Source: Flavobacterium coralii
GTDB lineage: Bacteria; Bacteroidota; Bacteroidia; Flavobacteriales; Flavobacteriaceae
Direction: 5' to 3'
Length of the DNA: 64,000 nt
Assembly: GCF_019891545.1 (NCBI RefSeq)
Contig: NZ_JAHDIU010000001.1
Location: forward strand, 62,001 to 126,000
Shown piece by piece: positions 44,370 through 52,921 of this stretch. Under the pieces are notes generated by a model. The model ran no database searches and was not told where the DNA came from. It worked only from the letters and a program-made list of their open reading frames with translations. A program made the translations under genes and the position numbers. How positions within the stretch are numbered: the stretch's first letter is position 1; each line of letters begins with the position of its first letter.

Positions 44370-45226
44370 TAAAATGCTTTTAGGCTCAGGTCCATATTAT
44401 AAACCGAATGGGTTATGGCGCCTGATGAAATATAATCTACCCCGCACTCGGCATATTCACGCATGTTGCTCTCATTAATACCTCCCGAAGATTCTGTCTG
44501 GCAAAAATCACCTATCAGGGCTACCGCTTTGCGGGTCTGCTCATAATTAAAGTTATCCAGTAATATGCGGTGCACGCCCGGGTTTTCCATAATCTCGCGG
44601 ACTTCGTCCAGGTTACGCGCTTCTACAATTATTTTAAGGTCGAGCCCTTTCGCTTTAAGATAGCCCAGTGTTTTTTGTATGGCAGGGGTAATGCCACCTG
44701 CAAAATCAATGTGGTTGTCTTTCAGCATTATCATGTCATACAAACCGAAGCGGTGGTTTTTACCCCCGCCAATGGTTACTGCCCACTTTTCGAGGGCGCG
44801 TATGCCCGGCGTAGTCTTGCGGGTATCAAGTATTTTTGTAGTGGTACCTTTAAGTAGTTCGGTATATTTTTTTGTTTTTGTAGCTATGGCACTCATGCGC
44901 TGCATGGCATTAAGCACCAGCCTTTCAGCCTTTAAAATGCTTTGTGAGCTGCCGGTTATGTGGAAAACCACATCTCCATGCTGCACAGGGGAGCCGTCTG
45001 TTATAAATGTTTCCATTTTAAGGGCAGGGTCAACATAAGCAAAAACCTGTTTGGCAAAATCTACACCTGCAAGTATGCCGTTATCTTTAACCAGTAGTTT
45101 TGCCCGTCCTGTAGCATCGGCAGGAATACACGCGAGTGAACTATGGTCGCCATCGCCAACATCTTCGCGAATGGCATTTGCAATAATTATATCAAGTTCT
45201 TTTTGAAACTGTTTGTCTGAAATCAT
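44369..45226 (-). CDS. nadC: Nicotinate-nucleotide diphosphorylase (quinolinate phosphoribosyltransferase)
   Basis: A 285-residue enzyme of de novo NAD synthesis converting quinolinate and PRPP to nicotinate mononucleotide. 'NAIREDVGDGDHSSLACI' opens the fold, and 'ILDTRKTTPGIRALEKWAVT' followed by 'GGGKNHRFGL' and 'IMLKDNH' are the canonical catalytic segments. The C-terminal barrel 'ILLDNF' and 'ESSGGI' is intact. nadA and nadB are not in the window. Coupled to the YihY gene. Confidence 0.96.
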   Translation of the reverse strand: MISDKQFQKELDIIIANAIREDVGDGDHSSLACIPADATGRAKLLVKDNGILAGVDFAKQVFAYVDPALKMETFITDGSPVQHGDVVFHITGSSQSILKAERLVLNAMQRMSAIATKTKKYTELLKGTTTKILDTRKTTPGIRALEKWAVTIGGGKNHRFGLYDMIMLKDNHIDFAGGITPAIQKTLGYLKAKGLDLKIIVEARNLDEVREIMENPGVHRILLDNFNYEQTRKAVALIGDFCQTESSGGINESNMREYAECGVDYISSGAITHSVYNMDLSLKAF

Positions 45227-45400
45227 GTTTTTGTATGGCTTTTCTAATTGTATAGCTAAAATAGCGGTTTTTTTTGAGAATGATGTGCAAGTGCAGTGAA
45301 GAGTTTACGGGGATTTATAATTAATATTTTTTTAAGCAGTGTGTTAATGAATGATATAAATATCTACATTAGCGGCATTAACTGACTAATAATTATAAAC

Positions 45401-45721
45401 ATGAAAACAATTAAGTATTTAGGGTTTTTCTTAGCATTTTCATTACTGTCTTTTCAGGGCGTAAACACTATTCAGGATGTTTCTCCGGCAACTGTTGTAA
45501 CGGCTGAAGGCGGTTATTTTGATGTGTATTTAAAGAACAACTGCTCTAAAGAAGTAAAAGTAACCGTAAAAGCAGACGGATCATCTTCAACTTCAACCTA
45601 CAAATCGGGCGACAAAACAAAAGTATCTGTAAAAGCTGGTTATGAAGTTTCGGTTGATGGTAAACTGCTTATCAAATTAGCTGAATCTGACAGCGGTAAA
45701 GAAATCAATCTTTGCAAGTAA
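45401..45721 (+). CDS. Small secreted protein of unknown function
   Basis: A 106-residue protein with signal peptide 'MKTIKYLGFFLAFSLLSFQG'. The mature part is all-beta in character: 'GGYFDVYLKNNCSKEVKVTV', 'STYKSGDKTKVSVKAGYEVS', ending 'GKEINLCK'. Two cysteines (in 'NNCSKE' and at the C-terminus) could form a disulfide. No family recognised. It stands alone, with its own terminator. Confidence 0.65.
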   Translation: MKTIKYLGFFLAFSLLSFQGVNTIQDVSPATVVTAEGGYFDVYLKNNCSKEVKVTVKADGSSSTSTYKSGDKTKVSVKAGYEVSVDGKLLIKLAESDSGKEINLCK

Positions 45722-45742
45722 ATTGATTAAAATATTAATCGG

Positions 45743-45776
45743 GCTGTTTCAAAGTAATTTTGAAACAGCTTTTTTT
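45743..45776 (+). terminator. Hairpin terminator after the small secreted protein gene
   Basis: GCTGTTTCAAA and TTTGAAACAGC form a perfect 11-base stem followed by T7. It also abuts the stop of the convergent gene at 45775. Confidence 0.85.
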
Positions 45777-46260
45777 ATAATTTGTTTTGAATTGTTCCCT
45801 TTTCTTCTCCCAAAAGTTTAGTAAGGTATTCTATGCCTTTGTTATTTACACCTTTTAAAGTCTCAGTATCAGGCTCATTATTAAGGTTTCGAAAAATAAT
45901 TTTGATATCATTTTGATCGATTAAAATTATACTATCAATTTTCGAAAGTGGTATTTTATATTGGAGTCCAAAGTCTCTCCTTGTGTAATTAAAGAGTAGA
46001 AACAGACCAGCACCAATTATTAAGACGGGAAGAATTATTGATTTGAAGGCGTTATTATAAAAGAAAAAGCCTGTAAGGATAATCCCAATTGCTACTAAGA
46101 AATTCTGCTTGTTAGCAATACGACTAAAGTTGTCTCTTTTAGAGACTGTACTTTTTTCAATAATATCTTTCGTTTCAGACCAATTACCTGTAGTGGTTAA
46201 ATAAAGATTTTCATCATCTATATTTATATAGCCGTTGTGATATTTAAAGAAATGCTTCAT
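45775..46260 (-). CDS. Unknown membrane protein with PH-like C-terminal domain
   Basis: A 161-residue protein. The N-terminal 50 residues are polar ('YINIDDENLYLTTTGNWSET'); two membrane helices follow at about 55-72 and 74-90 ('FLVAIGIILTGFFFYNNA', 'IILPVLIIGAGLFLLF'); and the rest ('YKIPLSKIDSIILIDQNDIK') resembles the membrane-linked bacterial PH-like domains, as an inference only. Base composition is AT-rich relative to its neighbours, so it may be an acquired gene. Function unknown. Confidence 0.6.
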   Translation of the reverse strand: MKHFFKYHNGYINIDDENLYLTTTGNWSETKDIIEKSTVSKRDNFSRIANKQNFLVAIGIILTGFFFYNNAFKSIILPVLIIGAGLFLLFNYTRRDFGLQYKIPLSKIDSIILIDQNDIKIIFRNLNNEPDTETLKGVNNKGIEYLTKLLGEEKGTIQNKL

Positions 46261-46335
46261 TTGTTAGTTTCAAGTCTTGTAAAAATAGTAATAATTCTAA
46301 TTTTCTAATTCTGAAATCTAACTTCTACATTTAGA

Positions 46336-47259
46336 TTATCCCACATTAATTGTCCTGCCCTTAAAGCTTTTCCTGCCTTTTTCAAAATAGAAGTCAATCT
46401 GGCCCAGGTTAATGCCATAGCAGCCCACCTGGTTTACCAATACTTCCTTGCCTTCCAGGTTCTCTGCGACATAAGGTTTGCTTAAAAAAGTGTGGGTGTG
46501 CCCGCCAATAATAAGGTCTATGTTTTTGGTGGTGCGCGCCAGCACAAGGTCACTTACCTTTTCTTTGTCTTTATCATAAATAAAGCCCAGGTGCGAAAGG
46601 CATATCACAAGGTCGCACTGCTCATCATTTTTAAGGATACGGCTCATATCCTGCGCTACATCTATGGGATTCAGGTAAACCGTTTCTTTGTAGAGTTTTT
46701 TATCTACAAGCCCGTCAAGCTGTATGCCCAACCCGAATATACCGACATTAATGCCATCTACCATAAAAATTTTGTAGGGCTTTACAATGCCATCAAGCAC
46801 TGTATTCTTAAAATCGTAATTAGCCGAAACAAAATCAAAACTGGCGTGGGGCAGTTGCTTGTAAAAACCGTCTATGCCGTTATCAAAGTCGTGGTTGCCC
46901 ATAGTGGCAAGGTCATACTTCATCATGCTCATTACCTTAAACTCCAGCTCCCCGCCATAGTAATTAAAATAAGGCGTACCCTGAAATATATCGCCGGCGT
47001 CCAGCAGCAGCGTGTTGGGGTTCTCTGCCCTTAGTTGTTCTACAAGTGTAGCCCTTCGCGCTGCCCCGCCCATGTTGGGGTGCTTGGGGTCGTCTGCGGC
47101 AAGCGGGTCTATATGGCTGTGGGTGTCGTTAGTATGCAGTATGGTAATGCGTTTTGTACCTTCGGTATCAGGTATGTTGGCAAAACTGCTTAATGAAAGC
47201 CCGCCTAATACCATTGCCGATCCTGCTGCCGATTTTTGTATAAAATCTCTTCTTCTCAT
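46336..47259 (-). CDS. 5'-nucleotidase/metallophosphatase catalytic subunit (UshA N-domain-like)
   Basis: A 307-residue exported calcineurin-like metallophosphatase with a Tat-like signal ('MRRRDFIQKSAAGSAMVLGG'). Metal-binding motifs are present: 'ILHTNDTHSHIDPL' (DxH), 'LLDAGDIFQGTPYF' (GD), 'TMGNHDFDNG' (GNHD), 'VICLSHLGF' and 'LIIGGHTHTF' (GHTH). In UshA-type 5'-nucleotidases this domain is fused to a C-terminal substrate-binding domain; here it stops after the catalytic domain, and the missing domain is the separate gene two bases upstream. It should remove phosphate from nucleotides outside the cytoplasm. Confidence 0.9.
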   Translation of the reverse strand: MRRRDFIQKSAAGSAMVLGGLSLSSFANIPDTEGTKRITILHTNDTHSHIDPLAADDPKHPNMGGAARRATLVEQLRAENPNTLLLDAGDIFQGTPYFNYYGGELEFKVMSMMKYDLATMGNHDFDNGIDGFYKQLPHASFDFVSANYDFKNTVLDGIVKPYKIFMVDGINVGIFGLGIQLDGLVDKKLYKETVYLNPIDVAQDMSRILKNDEQCDLVICLSHLGFIYDKDKEKVSDLVLARTTKNIDLIIGGHTHTFLSKPYVAENLEGKEVLVNQVGCYGINLGQIDFYFEKGRKSFKGRTINVG

Positions 47260-47261
47260 TT

Positions 47262-48044
47262 TTACTGCTCAATTATTATACGTTCAGAGGTATTAACCGG
47301 CAAAGTGTCAACTTCCTTAAAATAATCAATATACAGGTTTCTCAGCTTGTAGTCCATATCGTAAGATGCGGTTGCTTTTTTAAAGAAATCCATGTGGTCG
47401 CCGCCGTTGCTCAGGTAGTCAGATGTTGCAACATAATAAATCCTGCTGTTATCTACCGGTTGCCCCTGCACGGTAACCCGCTTAACCGAATTGTCTTTAT
47501 CCATCACAATCTGCATCCCGGCGAGCGGGTGGGGTTTGCGCTCGTTGGCAATATAGGCTGCAATTTCCCATATCTGTTGTCCTTTCAGCGCCATAATAAT
47601 AAGGCTGTTCTCAAAAGGCATAATCTCATAAGCGGTTCTGGCGGTTACAAAGCCCTGTGGTATTGTTGCGCGTATGCCGCCGTGGTTCAGCAGGCATATA
47701 TCTACATGCTTTTTTTCGCGGATGTAAAATATCTTGTCGGCTTTTTCAAAGGTTACATCGGCCATAAGGTTGCCAATATTGGTTTGCCATTTGCCTTTGC
47801 TTTTATCAAAAGTTACGGGAGACCATGCTAAAACACTGTCAAGGTCGTTATCAATGTGCTCACGGTAGGGCGCTATAAAATTTTCTATCTGGCTGTCGGG
47901 GGCATACTGTTCCGTTACCGGGATTTTTTTGCCGTCAACCCTGTTGCTGTAAAATTTTTTAGGCCCGCAGGAAATAAAGGCAAAAAGAGTTAAAAATAAC
48001 ACAAACATATAATATGCAGCGTTATTCTTTTTTAGGTTTATCAT
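47262..48044 (-). CDS. 5'-nucleotidase C-terminal domain lipoprotein
   Basis: A 260-residue lipoprotein (lipobox FAFISC, Cys26 counted from the start at 48044) that carries only the 5'-nucleotidase C-domain: 'IGNLMADVTFEKADKIFYI', then 'DICLLNHGGIRATIPQG' with the conserved N-x-GGIR, 'YEIMPFENSLIIMALKGQQI', and 'ATSDYLSNGGDHMDFF', which holds the substrate-stacking region. The catalytic domain is the next gene downstream, two bases away. The pair reads C-domain then N-domain, the reverse of UshA order. The start at 48044 lies within the divergent promoter; a start at 48056 is possible. Confidence 0.85.
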   Translation of the reverse strand: MINLKKNNAAYYMFVLFLTLFAFISCGPKKFYSNRVDGKKIPVTEQYAPDSQIENFIAPYREHIDNDLDSVLAWSPVTFDKSKGKWQTNIGNLMADVTFEKADKIFYIREKKHVDICLLNHGGIRATIPQGFVTARTAYEIMPFENSLIIMALKGQQIWEIAAYIANERKPHPLAGMQIVMDKDNSVKRVTVQGQPVDNSRIYYVATSDYLSNGGDHMDFFKKATASYDMDYKLRNLYIDYFKEVDTLPVNTSERIIIEQ

Positions 48045-48074
48045 TTGTGATGACACTTATTTGAAGTAATTTTG
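48044..48074 (+). promoter_or_regulatory. Consensus promoter of the DUF6913-dapA unit
   Basis: TTTG (48044-48047), 19 bases, TAATTTTG (48067-48074): an exact fit to TTTG-N19-TAnnTTTG. Transcription should begin near 48080, which excludes an ATG at 48072 and supports the start at 48096. The -33 box overlaps the start codon of the divergent 5'-nucleotidase gene. Confidence 0.75.
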
Positions 48075-48095
48075 CATTCAATCAGTAAAGGTAAG

Positions 48096-48614
48096 ATGTT
48101 TTTGAAGTTTATTAAAAACTTTGGCTTAAAAAAAACCATTAAGAAATTATTAGCCAAATATCAACCGGGCCCTATGCCCGATGCCGTTAACACAGTAGGC
48201 GTAGTTATAGACGAGCGGTATTTTAACGACAGGAACGCCATTGTAAAAGAGCTTGTTAAGCATGGCATAGCCGAAAAAAACATTGAACTGCTGAGCTACA
48301 GGGAGCGGCTTAATGCAAAAGAAACGGTAGACTGCTGCTACTATACTTATAAAGATATAGATGCCGACGGTAACTTTAAAAAAGATGATGTTGCGGCATT
48401 TATAAATAAGCCGTTTGACATGCTGGTAAGCTATTATGATACGGATAGTTTTCCGCTTATGCTGGCAACGCTTAAGAGTAATGCAAAGTTTAAAGCAGGC
48501 TTTTCGTCAACAGATAGCCGCCTCCATCATTTTATGGTAAATACTACGGCAGAAAAACACAAAGAGTTCTTAGCAGAGCTTTTTAAATATTTAAAAATCT
48601 TAAACAAAATATAA
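48096..48614 (+). CDS. DUF6913-like conserved protein
   Basis: A 172-residue cytoplasmic protein starting '[20 protein letters not shown]'. Conserved-looking parts are '[20 protein letters not shown]', '[14 protein letters not shown]' and '[20 protein letters not shown]', which match the DUF6913 proteins of Flavobacteriaceae as I recall them. Function unknown. It is two bases from dapA and almost certainly co-transcribed. Confidence 0.7.
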   Translation: MFLKFIKNFGLKKTIKKLLAKYQPGPMPDAVNTVGVVIDERYFNDRNAIVKELVKHGIAEKNIELLSYRERLNAKETVDCCYYTYKDIDADGNFKKDDVAAFINKPFDMLVSYYDTDSFPLMLATLKSNAKFKAGFSSTDSRLHHFMVNTTAEKHKEFLAELFKYLKILNKI

Positions 48615-48616
48615 CT

Positions 48617-49495
48617 ATGCAGGCATTAACAGGTACAGGCGTAGCGCTGGTAACCCCTTTTAAAAAAGATTTTTCAGTAGATGTTGAGGCACTGAAAAGA
48701 ATTGTAAACTTTCAGGCAGATAACGGTATAGATTACCTTGTGGTACTGGGTACCACAGCAGAGTCTGCAACGCTGTGCAAAGAAGAAAAACAGCTTGTTA
48801 TAGATACTGTTACAGAAGCAAATGCAGGCCGCCTGCCGCTTGTTTTAGGAGTAGGAGGTAATAATACCTATGAAGTTTGCGAAGAATTAAAAAACCGAAA
48901 CCTTGAGGCTTTCACCGCTATACTATCGGTATCGCCATACTATAATAAACCAACCCAGGAGGGTATTTACCAGCATTTTAAAGCTGTGGCACAGGCGTCT
49001 CCGCTGCCAATTATCCTTTATAACGTTCCGGGCAGGACGGCAAGCAATATGCTCCCTGCAACGGTGATGCGCCTTGCGAATGACTTTGATAATATTATCG
49101 GCATAAAGGAAGCCGCCGGAGATATCGTTCAGGCTATGAAGCTTATGCAACATGCACCAAAAGGCTTTTTAGTAATATCGGGAGATGATATGATAACCCT
49201 GCCAATGGTGCTTGCAGGCGGGGCAGGGGTAATATCTGTAATTGCAGAAGGTTTCCCGAGGCAGTTTTCAGACATGGTGCGCCTGGGTCTTGAAAGAAAA
49301 GCAGATGAAGCTTATAAACTGCACTACCTGCTTGCCGATGCTATAGACATGATCTTTGAGCAGGGTAACCCTGCGGGTATAAAAGCTGTGTTTAAATCAC
49401 TCGGGCTTTGTGAAGATGTTTTAAGGCTGCCGCTTGTAAATGTGAATGACGACCTGGCAGGCCGCATTGATGCTTTTGTAAAGAAAGTAGTATAG
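48617..49495 (+). CDS. dapA: 4-hydroxy-tetrahydrodipicolinate synthase
   Basis: A 292-residue TIM barrel condensing pyruvate and aspartate semialdehyde, the first step towards diaminopimelate and lysine. '[20 protein letters not shown]' opens the barrel; '[15 protein letters not shown]' holds the TTGE-like site; '[19 protein letters not shown]' contains the catalytic Tyr; and '[10 protein letters not shown]' has the Schiff-base lysine. It is the second gene of its operon and is followed by a hairpin terminator. Confidence 0.95.
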   Translation: MQALTGTGVALVTPFKKDFSVDVEALKRIVNFQADNGIDYLVVLGTTAESATLCKEEKQLVIDTVTEANAGRLPLVLGVGGNNTYEVCEELKNRNLEAFTAILSVSPYYNKPTQEGIYQHFKAVAQASPLPIILYNVPGRTASNMLPATVMRLANDFDNIIGIKEAAGDIVQAMKLMQHAPKGFLVISGDDMITLPMVLAGGAGVISVIAEGFPRQFSDMVRLGLERKADEAYKLHYLLADAIDMIFEQGNPAGIKAVFKSLGLCEDVLRLPLVNVNDDLAGRIDAFVKKVV

Positions 49496-49528
49496 GTTAC
49501 AATAAAATATTTATATATGAGTTAAAGG

Positions 49529-49551
49529 AGATGCCGCAAGGCATCTTTTTT
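49529..49551 (+). terminator. Hairpin terminator after dapA
   Basis: AGATGCC and GGCATCT form a perfect stem with GCAA tetraloop followed by six T. Confidence 0.85.
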
Positions 49552-49578
49552 ATGTACAATTGGCTGCGAAAAAAAGAT

Positions 49579-49608
49579 TTTGTAGTGTGTAATTATTAAC
49601 TAAATTTG
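49579..49608 (+). promoter_or_regulatory. Promoter of the bamD-rpoZ-coaBC-porD unit
   Basis: TTTG (49579-49582), 18 bases, TAAATTTG (49601-49608). It lies 51 bases before the bamD ATG at 49660. Confidence 0.7.
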
Positions 49609-49659
49609 CAGTTGCTTTAAAATCCGGCGGCGGCTGTGGCTAAAACTTAATCCAGACAA

Positions 49660-50466
49660 ATGGCGAAATACCTATACATATTATTAATTGCCGTAGTATT
49701 TACATCTTGCAGCGAATACCAGAAAGCGCTTAAATCTGAAGATTTAAAGCTGAAATATGAAGTTGCAGATAAAATGTATGAGAGTGGCAAATATTCTAAA
49801 GCCATACGCCTTATAGAACAGATATCGCCTTCATATAAAGGAAAAAGGCAGGCAGAAAAGCTGTTTTATATGTACCCGATGGCATTATACAATACAAAAC
49901 AATACTATACTGCCGGCTACCAGTTTGAATATTTTACCTCTACATATCCTATGAGCGAAAAGCTCGAGGAGGCTTCTTTTCTTGGTGCCAAGAGTTATTA
50001 TATGCTTTCCCCTAAATATTCGCTTGACCAGGAAAGTACCTATAAGGCGCTTGACAAGCTTCAGCGTTTTATAGACCGTTTTCCTAACAGCCAGTTTATG
50101 CCGGAGGCCAACCTGCTGGTTAAAGAGCTTAATGAAAAACTTGAAAAGAAAGCTTTCGAAATTGCAAAGCAGTACCACACTACTGCCGAGTACTTTGGCG
50201 ACTTTAACGCTGCAATTAAATCGCTTGATAATTTTATACTGGATCATCCGGGTACTATCTTTAAGGAAGATGCCCTATACTATAAGTTCGATGCGGCCTA
50301 TACACTTGCCATTAATAGTGTGCAGTCTAAAAAGCTGGAAAGGCTTGAGGCTGCCAAAGGCCACTATGCAGCGCTTATAAAGTTTGCCCCTGAAACGAAA
50401 TACCGCAAAGAGGCAGACGAAAAACTGGAAAAGCTGAATGCTGAATTACAACAAATATCTAAATAA
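49660..50466 (+). CDS. bamD: Outer membrane protein assembly factor BamD
   Basis: A 268-residue lipoprotein (lipobox FTSC, Cys17) built of TPR-like helices: 'ADKMYESGKYSKAIRLIEQI', 'YNTKQYYTAGYQFEYFTSTY', 'ALDKLQRFIDRFPNSQFMPE', and 'RLEAAKGHYAALIKFAPETK'. It is part of the BAM complex that inserts beta-barrel proteins into the outer membrane, working with BamA. It leads an operon with rpoZ, coaBC and the PorD-like gene. Confidence 0.93.
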   Translation: MAKYLYILLIAVVFTSCSEYQKALKSEDLKLKYEVADKMYESGKYSKAIRLIEQISPSYKGKRQAEKLFYMYPMALYNTKQYYTAGYQFEYFTSTYPMSEKLEEASFLGAKSYYMLSPKYSLDQESTYKALDKLQRFIDRFPNSQFMPEANLLVKELNEKLEKKAFEIAKQYHTTAEYFGDFNAAIKSLDNFILDHPGTIFKEDALYYKFDAAYTLAINSVQSKKLERLEAAKGHYAALIKFAPETKYRKEADEKLEKLNAELQQISK

Positions 50467-50481
50467 TAACGAGTCATTTTT

Positions 50482-50799
50482 ATGGATTTAAAGAAAACCC
50501 ATGCTCCCGTAAACACTGTTACCTACAACAAGAGCAAGATTGAGGAACCGACCGGTAACGTATACGAGGCTATAACCATTATAGCTAAAAGGGCTAACCA
50601 GATCAATACCGAAATTAAAAAGGAACTGATCGAGAAGCTTGAGGAGTTTGCTACTTATAATGACAGCCTTGAAGAAATTTTCGAAAACAAAGAACAGATA
50701 GAAGTTTCCAAGTTTTACGAAAAGTTGCCAAAGCCTCATGCACTTGCTGTAGAAGAGTGGCTTGACAACAAAATATCATACAGGGAACCAAACAAATAA
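50482..50799 (+). CDS. rpoZ: DNA-directed RNA polymerase omega subunit (Bacteroidota type)
   Basis: A 105-residue RpoZ/Rpb6-like protein. The omega core is 'GNVYEAITIIAKRANQINTE' with the conserved Ala-Lys-Arg-Ala, extended by a longer C-terminal part ('KFYEKLPKPHALAVEEWLDN') that is usual in Bacteroidota. It sits 15 bases after bamD and four bases before coaBC. It assists assembly of RNA polymerase. Confidence 0.9.
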   Translation: MDLKKTHAPVNTVTYNKSKIEEPTGNVYEAITIIAKRANQINTEIKKELIEKLEEFATYNDSLEEIFENKEQIEVSKFYEKLPKPHALAVEEWLDNKISYREPNK

Positions 50800-50803
50800 C
50801 AGC

Positions 50804-52015
50804 ATGTCAGTTTTAAGCGGTAAAAAAATAATACTGGGTATATCCGGTGGCATTGCCGCATATAAAACAGCATCGCTGGTAAGGCTTTTTATAAAGGCAG
50901 GTGCACAGGTACGCGTTATCATGACACCTGCCGCTAAAGATTTTGTTACCCCGCTCACACTATCCACACTATCCAAAAACCCTGTAAATTCTTCTTTTTA
51001 CAATGAAGAAGATGAAAATGCGGTGTGGAACAACCACGTAGAGCTGGCACTTTGGGCGGATTTATTCCTTATTGCCCCTGCCACAGCCAACACACTTTCT
51101 AAAATGGTATCGGGCAGTGCCGATAACCTGCTTATAGCTACCTATCTTTCTGCTAAGTGCCCTGTTTATTTTGCTCCGGCTATGGACCTTGATATGTACA
51201 GGCACCCTTCAACCCTTACAGCTTTTGAAAAACTTTCCGCATACGGTAACATCATGATACCTGCCGAATCCGGTGAGCTGGCAAGCGGGCTTTCGGGCGA
51301 GGGACGCATGGCTGAGCCGGAAAATATTGTAGCTTTTATAGAAAAGCATTTAGAAGATGCATTACCGCTTCGCGGAAAAAAAATACTGGTTACCGCAGGC
51401 CCAACATACGAAGCTATAGACCCTGTACGTTTTATAGGAAACCATTCATCCGGTAAAATGGGATATGACATTGCTATTGCCGCCGCAAATGAAGGTGCCG
51501 AAGTAATACTGGTTAGTGGGCCAACGCACCTGCAACTGAAACATGATAATGTAAAGCTCTTGCGGGTTACCTCGGCAGAAGAAATGTATAATGCCTGCCA
51601 TGAGTATTTTGCTAATGTTGATGTTGCCATTGCAGCCGCAGCGGTAGCTGATTACAGGCCAAAAACAGTGGCATCGCAAAAAATAAAAAAGGCAGATGCA
51701 GAGTTTACCATAGCATTAGAAAAAACTAAAGATATACTGGCATCATTGGGTGAAGCAAAACAGCAGCAGTTTTTAGTAGGCTTTGCGTTAGAAACAGAAA
51801 ATGAAAAAGAAAACGCAAGGCTTAAGATTAAAAGAAAAAACTTAGATTTGATTGTTTTAAACTCGCTTAATGATCAAGGCGCCGGTTTTGGCAAGCCAAC
51901 GAATAAGGTTACTTTTATAGATAAAGACTTTAATGAAGAGGATAAAGAGCTTAAAGCCAAAGAGGCTGTTGCAAAAGATATAATTGATAAGATAAAAGCA
52001 CATTATAATGTTTAG
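50804..52015 (+). CDS. coaBC: Bifunctional phosphopantothenoylcysteine decarboxylase/phosphopantothenate-cysteine ligase
   Basis: A 403-residue fusion enzyme for two steps of coenzyme A synthesis. CoaC (about 1-180) is a flavoprotein with 'ILGISGGIAAYKTASLVRL', the active-site His78 ('NNHVELALWADLFLIAPATA') and 'GELASGLSGEGRM'. CoaB (about 188-400) has 'LVTAGPTYEAIDPVRFIGNH' with 'SSGKMG' and 'AAAVADYRPK'. At the position where E. coli Dfp has its clamp cysteine (ACGD) this enzyme has Ser161. The start at 50804 is four bases after rpoZ; an in-frame start at 50762 would overlap it. The end overlaps the porD-like gene by eight bases. Confidence 0.95.
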   Translation: MSVLSGKKIILGISGGIAAYKTASLVRLFIKAGAQVRVIMTPAAKDFVTPLTLSTLSKNPVNSSFYNEEDENAVWNNHVELALWADLFLIAPATANTLSKMVSGSADNLLIATYLSAKCPVYFAPAMDLDMYRHPSTLTAFEKLSAYGNIMIPAESGELASGLSGEGRMAEPENIVAFIEKHLEDALPLRGKKILVTAGPTYEAIDPVRFIGNHSSGKMGYDIAIAAANEGAEVILVSGPTHLQLKHDNVKLLRVTSAEEMYNACHEYFANVDVAIAAAAVADYRPKTVASQKIKKADAEFTIALEKTKDILASLGEAKQQQFLVGFALETENEKENARLKIKRKNLDLIVLNSLNDQGAGFGKPTNKVTFIDKDFNEEDKELKAKEAVAKDIIDKIKAHYNV

Positions 52016-52892
52016 ATGGTTAACAATAATAGCGGTACTGTTTGCTTTTAGTGCACAGGCACAGGAGCTTAACTGTACAGTTACCGTGAATGCCGACAGG
52101 GTTACCGATGCAAATACACAGATTTTCAGGACGCTGGAAACCTCATTAAATGAGTTCATGAACAGTACCCGCTGGACATCGCGCAACTTTAGCAGGAATG
52201 AACGTATAGACTGTTCTATCTACATCAACGTATCGGCTTATGACTCTAACAGCTTTAGCGCTACCATGCAGGTACAGTCGTCAAGGCCGGTATATAACAG
52301 TACGTATCAGTCGCCTATATTAAACTTTAATGATAAGGATATAAGTTTCAGGTACCTCGAAAACGAGACATTGCAGTATAACCCGAATGCTTTTACCTCT
52401 AACCTTATTGCACTGATGGCCTATTACGCCAATATTATAATTGGTATGGATGCAGATACGTTTGAGCTTAACAGCGGTACACCTTACTACCAGGCTGCGC
52501 AAAACATGGTGGGGCTTGCACAGGGCAGCGGCTACAGGGGCTGGGGGCAGCAGGATGGTAATCAGAACAGGTTTTTCTTAATTACCGACCTGTTATCAAA
52601 CACGTTCAGCCCGTTCAGGCAGGCGCTTTATGACTATCACAGGCAGGCGCTTGATGTTATGTCTGATAACCCCAAGACAGGAAAAGAAAAAGCACTTGAT
52701 GCTATAAAAACGCTTGCAGAGGTTAACAAAGTGCGCCCGAATGCGTTTCTTACCCGTATCTTTTTTGATGCCAAGTCAGATGAAATTGTCTCGATTTTTT
52801 CAGACGGCCCAATGGTAACCATAACCGGTCTTGTAGATACGCTAAACAGGATATCTCCGCTTAATTCTTCCAAATGGAGTAATATAAAATAG
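52008..52892 (+). CDS. porD: DUF4835 / PorD-family type IX secretion protein
   Basis: A 294-residue exported protein: signal peptide 'MFRWLTIIAVLFAFSAQAQ' then the DUF4835 domain, starting 'ELNCTVTVNADRVTDANTQI', with 'NEFMNSTRWTSRNF', 'FRYLENETLQYNPNAFTSNL', 'YYQAAQNMVGLAQGSGYRGW' and 'FFDAKSDEIVSIFSDGP'. DUF4835 proteins are annotated as PorD and associated with the type IX secretion system; the biochemical role is not established. The start overlaps coaBC by eight bases, and two large secreted proteins at 55728 and 61719 are likely T9SS cargo. Confidence 0.8.
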   Translation: MFRWLTIIAVLFAFSAQAQELNCTVTVNADRVTDANTQIFRTLETSLNEFMNSTRWTSRNFSRNERIDCSIYINVSAYDSNSFSATMQVQSSRPVYNSTYQSPILNFNDKDISFRYLENETLQYNPNAFTSNLIALMAYYANIIIGMDADTFELNSGTPYYQAAQNMVGLAQGSGYRGWGQQDGNQNRFFLITDLLSNTFSPFRQALYDYHRQALDVMSDNPKTGKEKALDAIKTLAEVNKVRPNAFLTRIFFDAKSDEIVSIFSDGPMVTITGLVDTLNRISPLNSSKWSNIK

Positions 52893-52900
52893 TACATTTG
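52893..52900 (+). promoter_or_regulatory. -7 element of recN
   Basis: TACATTTG fits TAnnTTTG and overlaps the region between porD-like stop (52892) and recN. Transcription should start near 52906, favouring the recN start at 52922 over an ATG at 52898. Confidence 0.5.
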
Positions 52901-52921
52901 TGCAAAACACCGCACATTGGT

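Noticed and set aside
45227-45400. Possible RNA gene or riboswitch upstream of the small secreted protein
   Set aside because: Only AT-rich sequence; no stable stems or recognisable riboswitch core could be traced.
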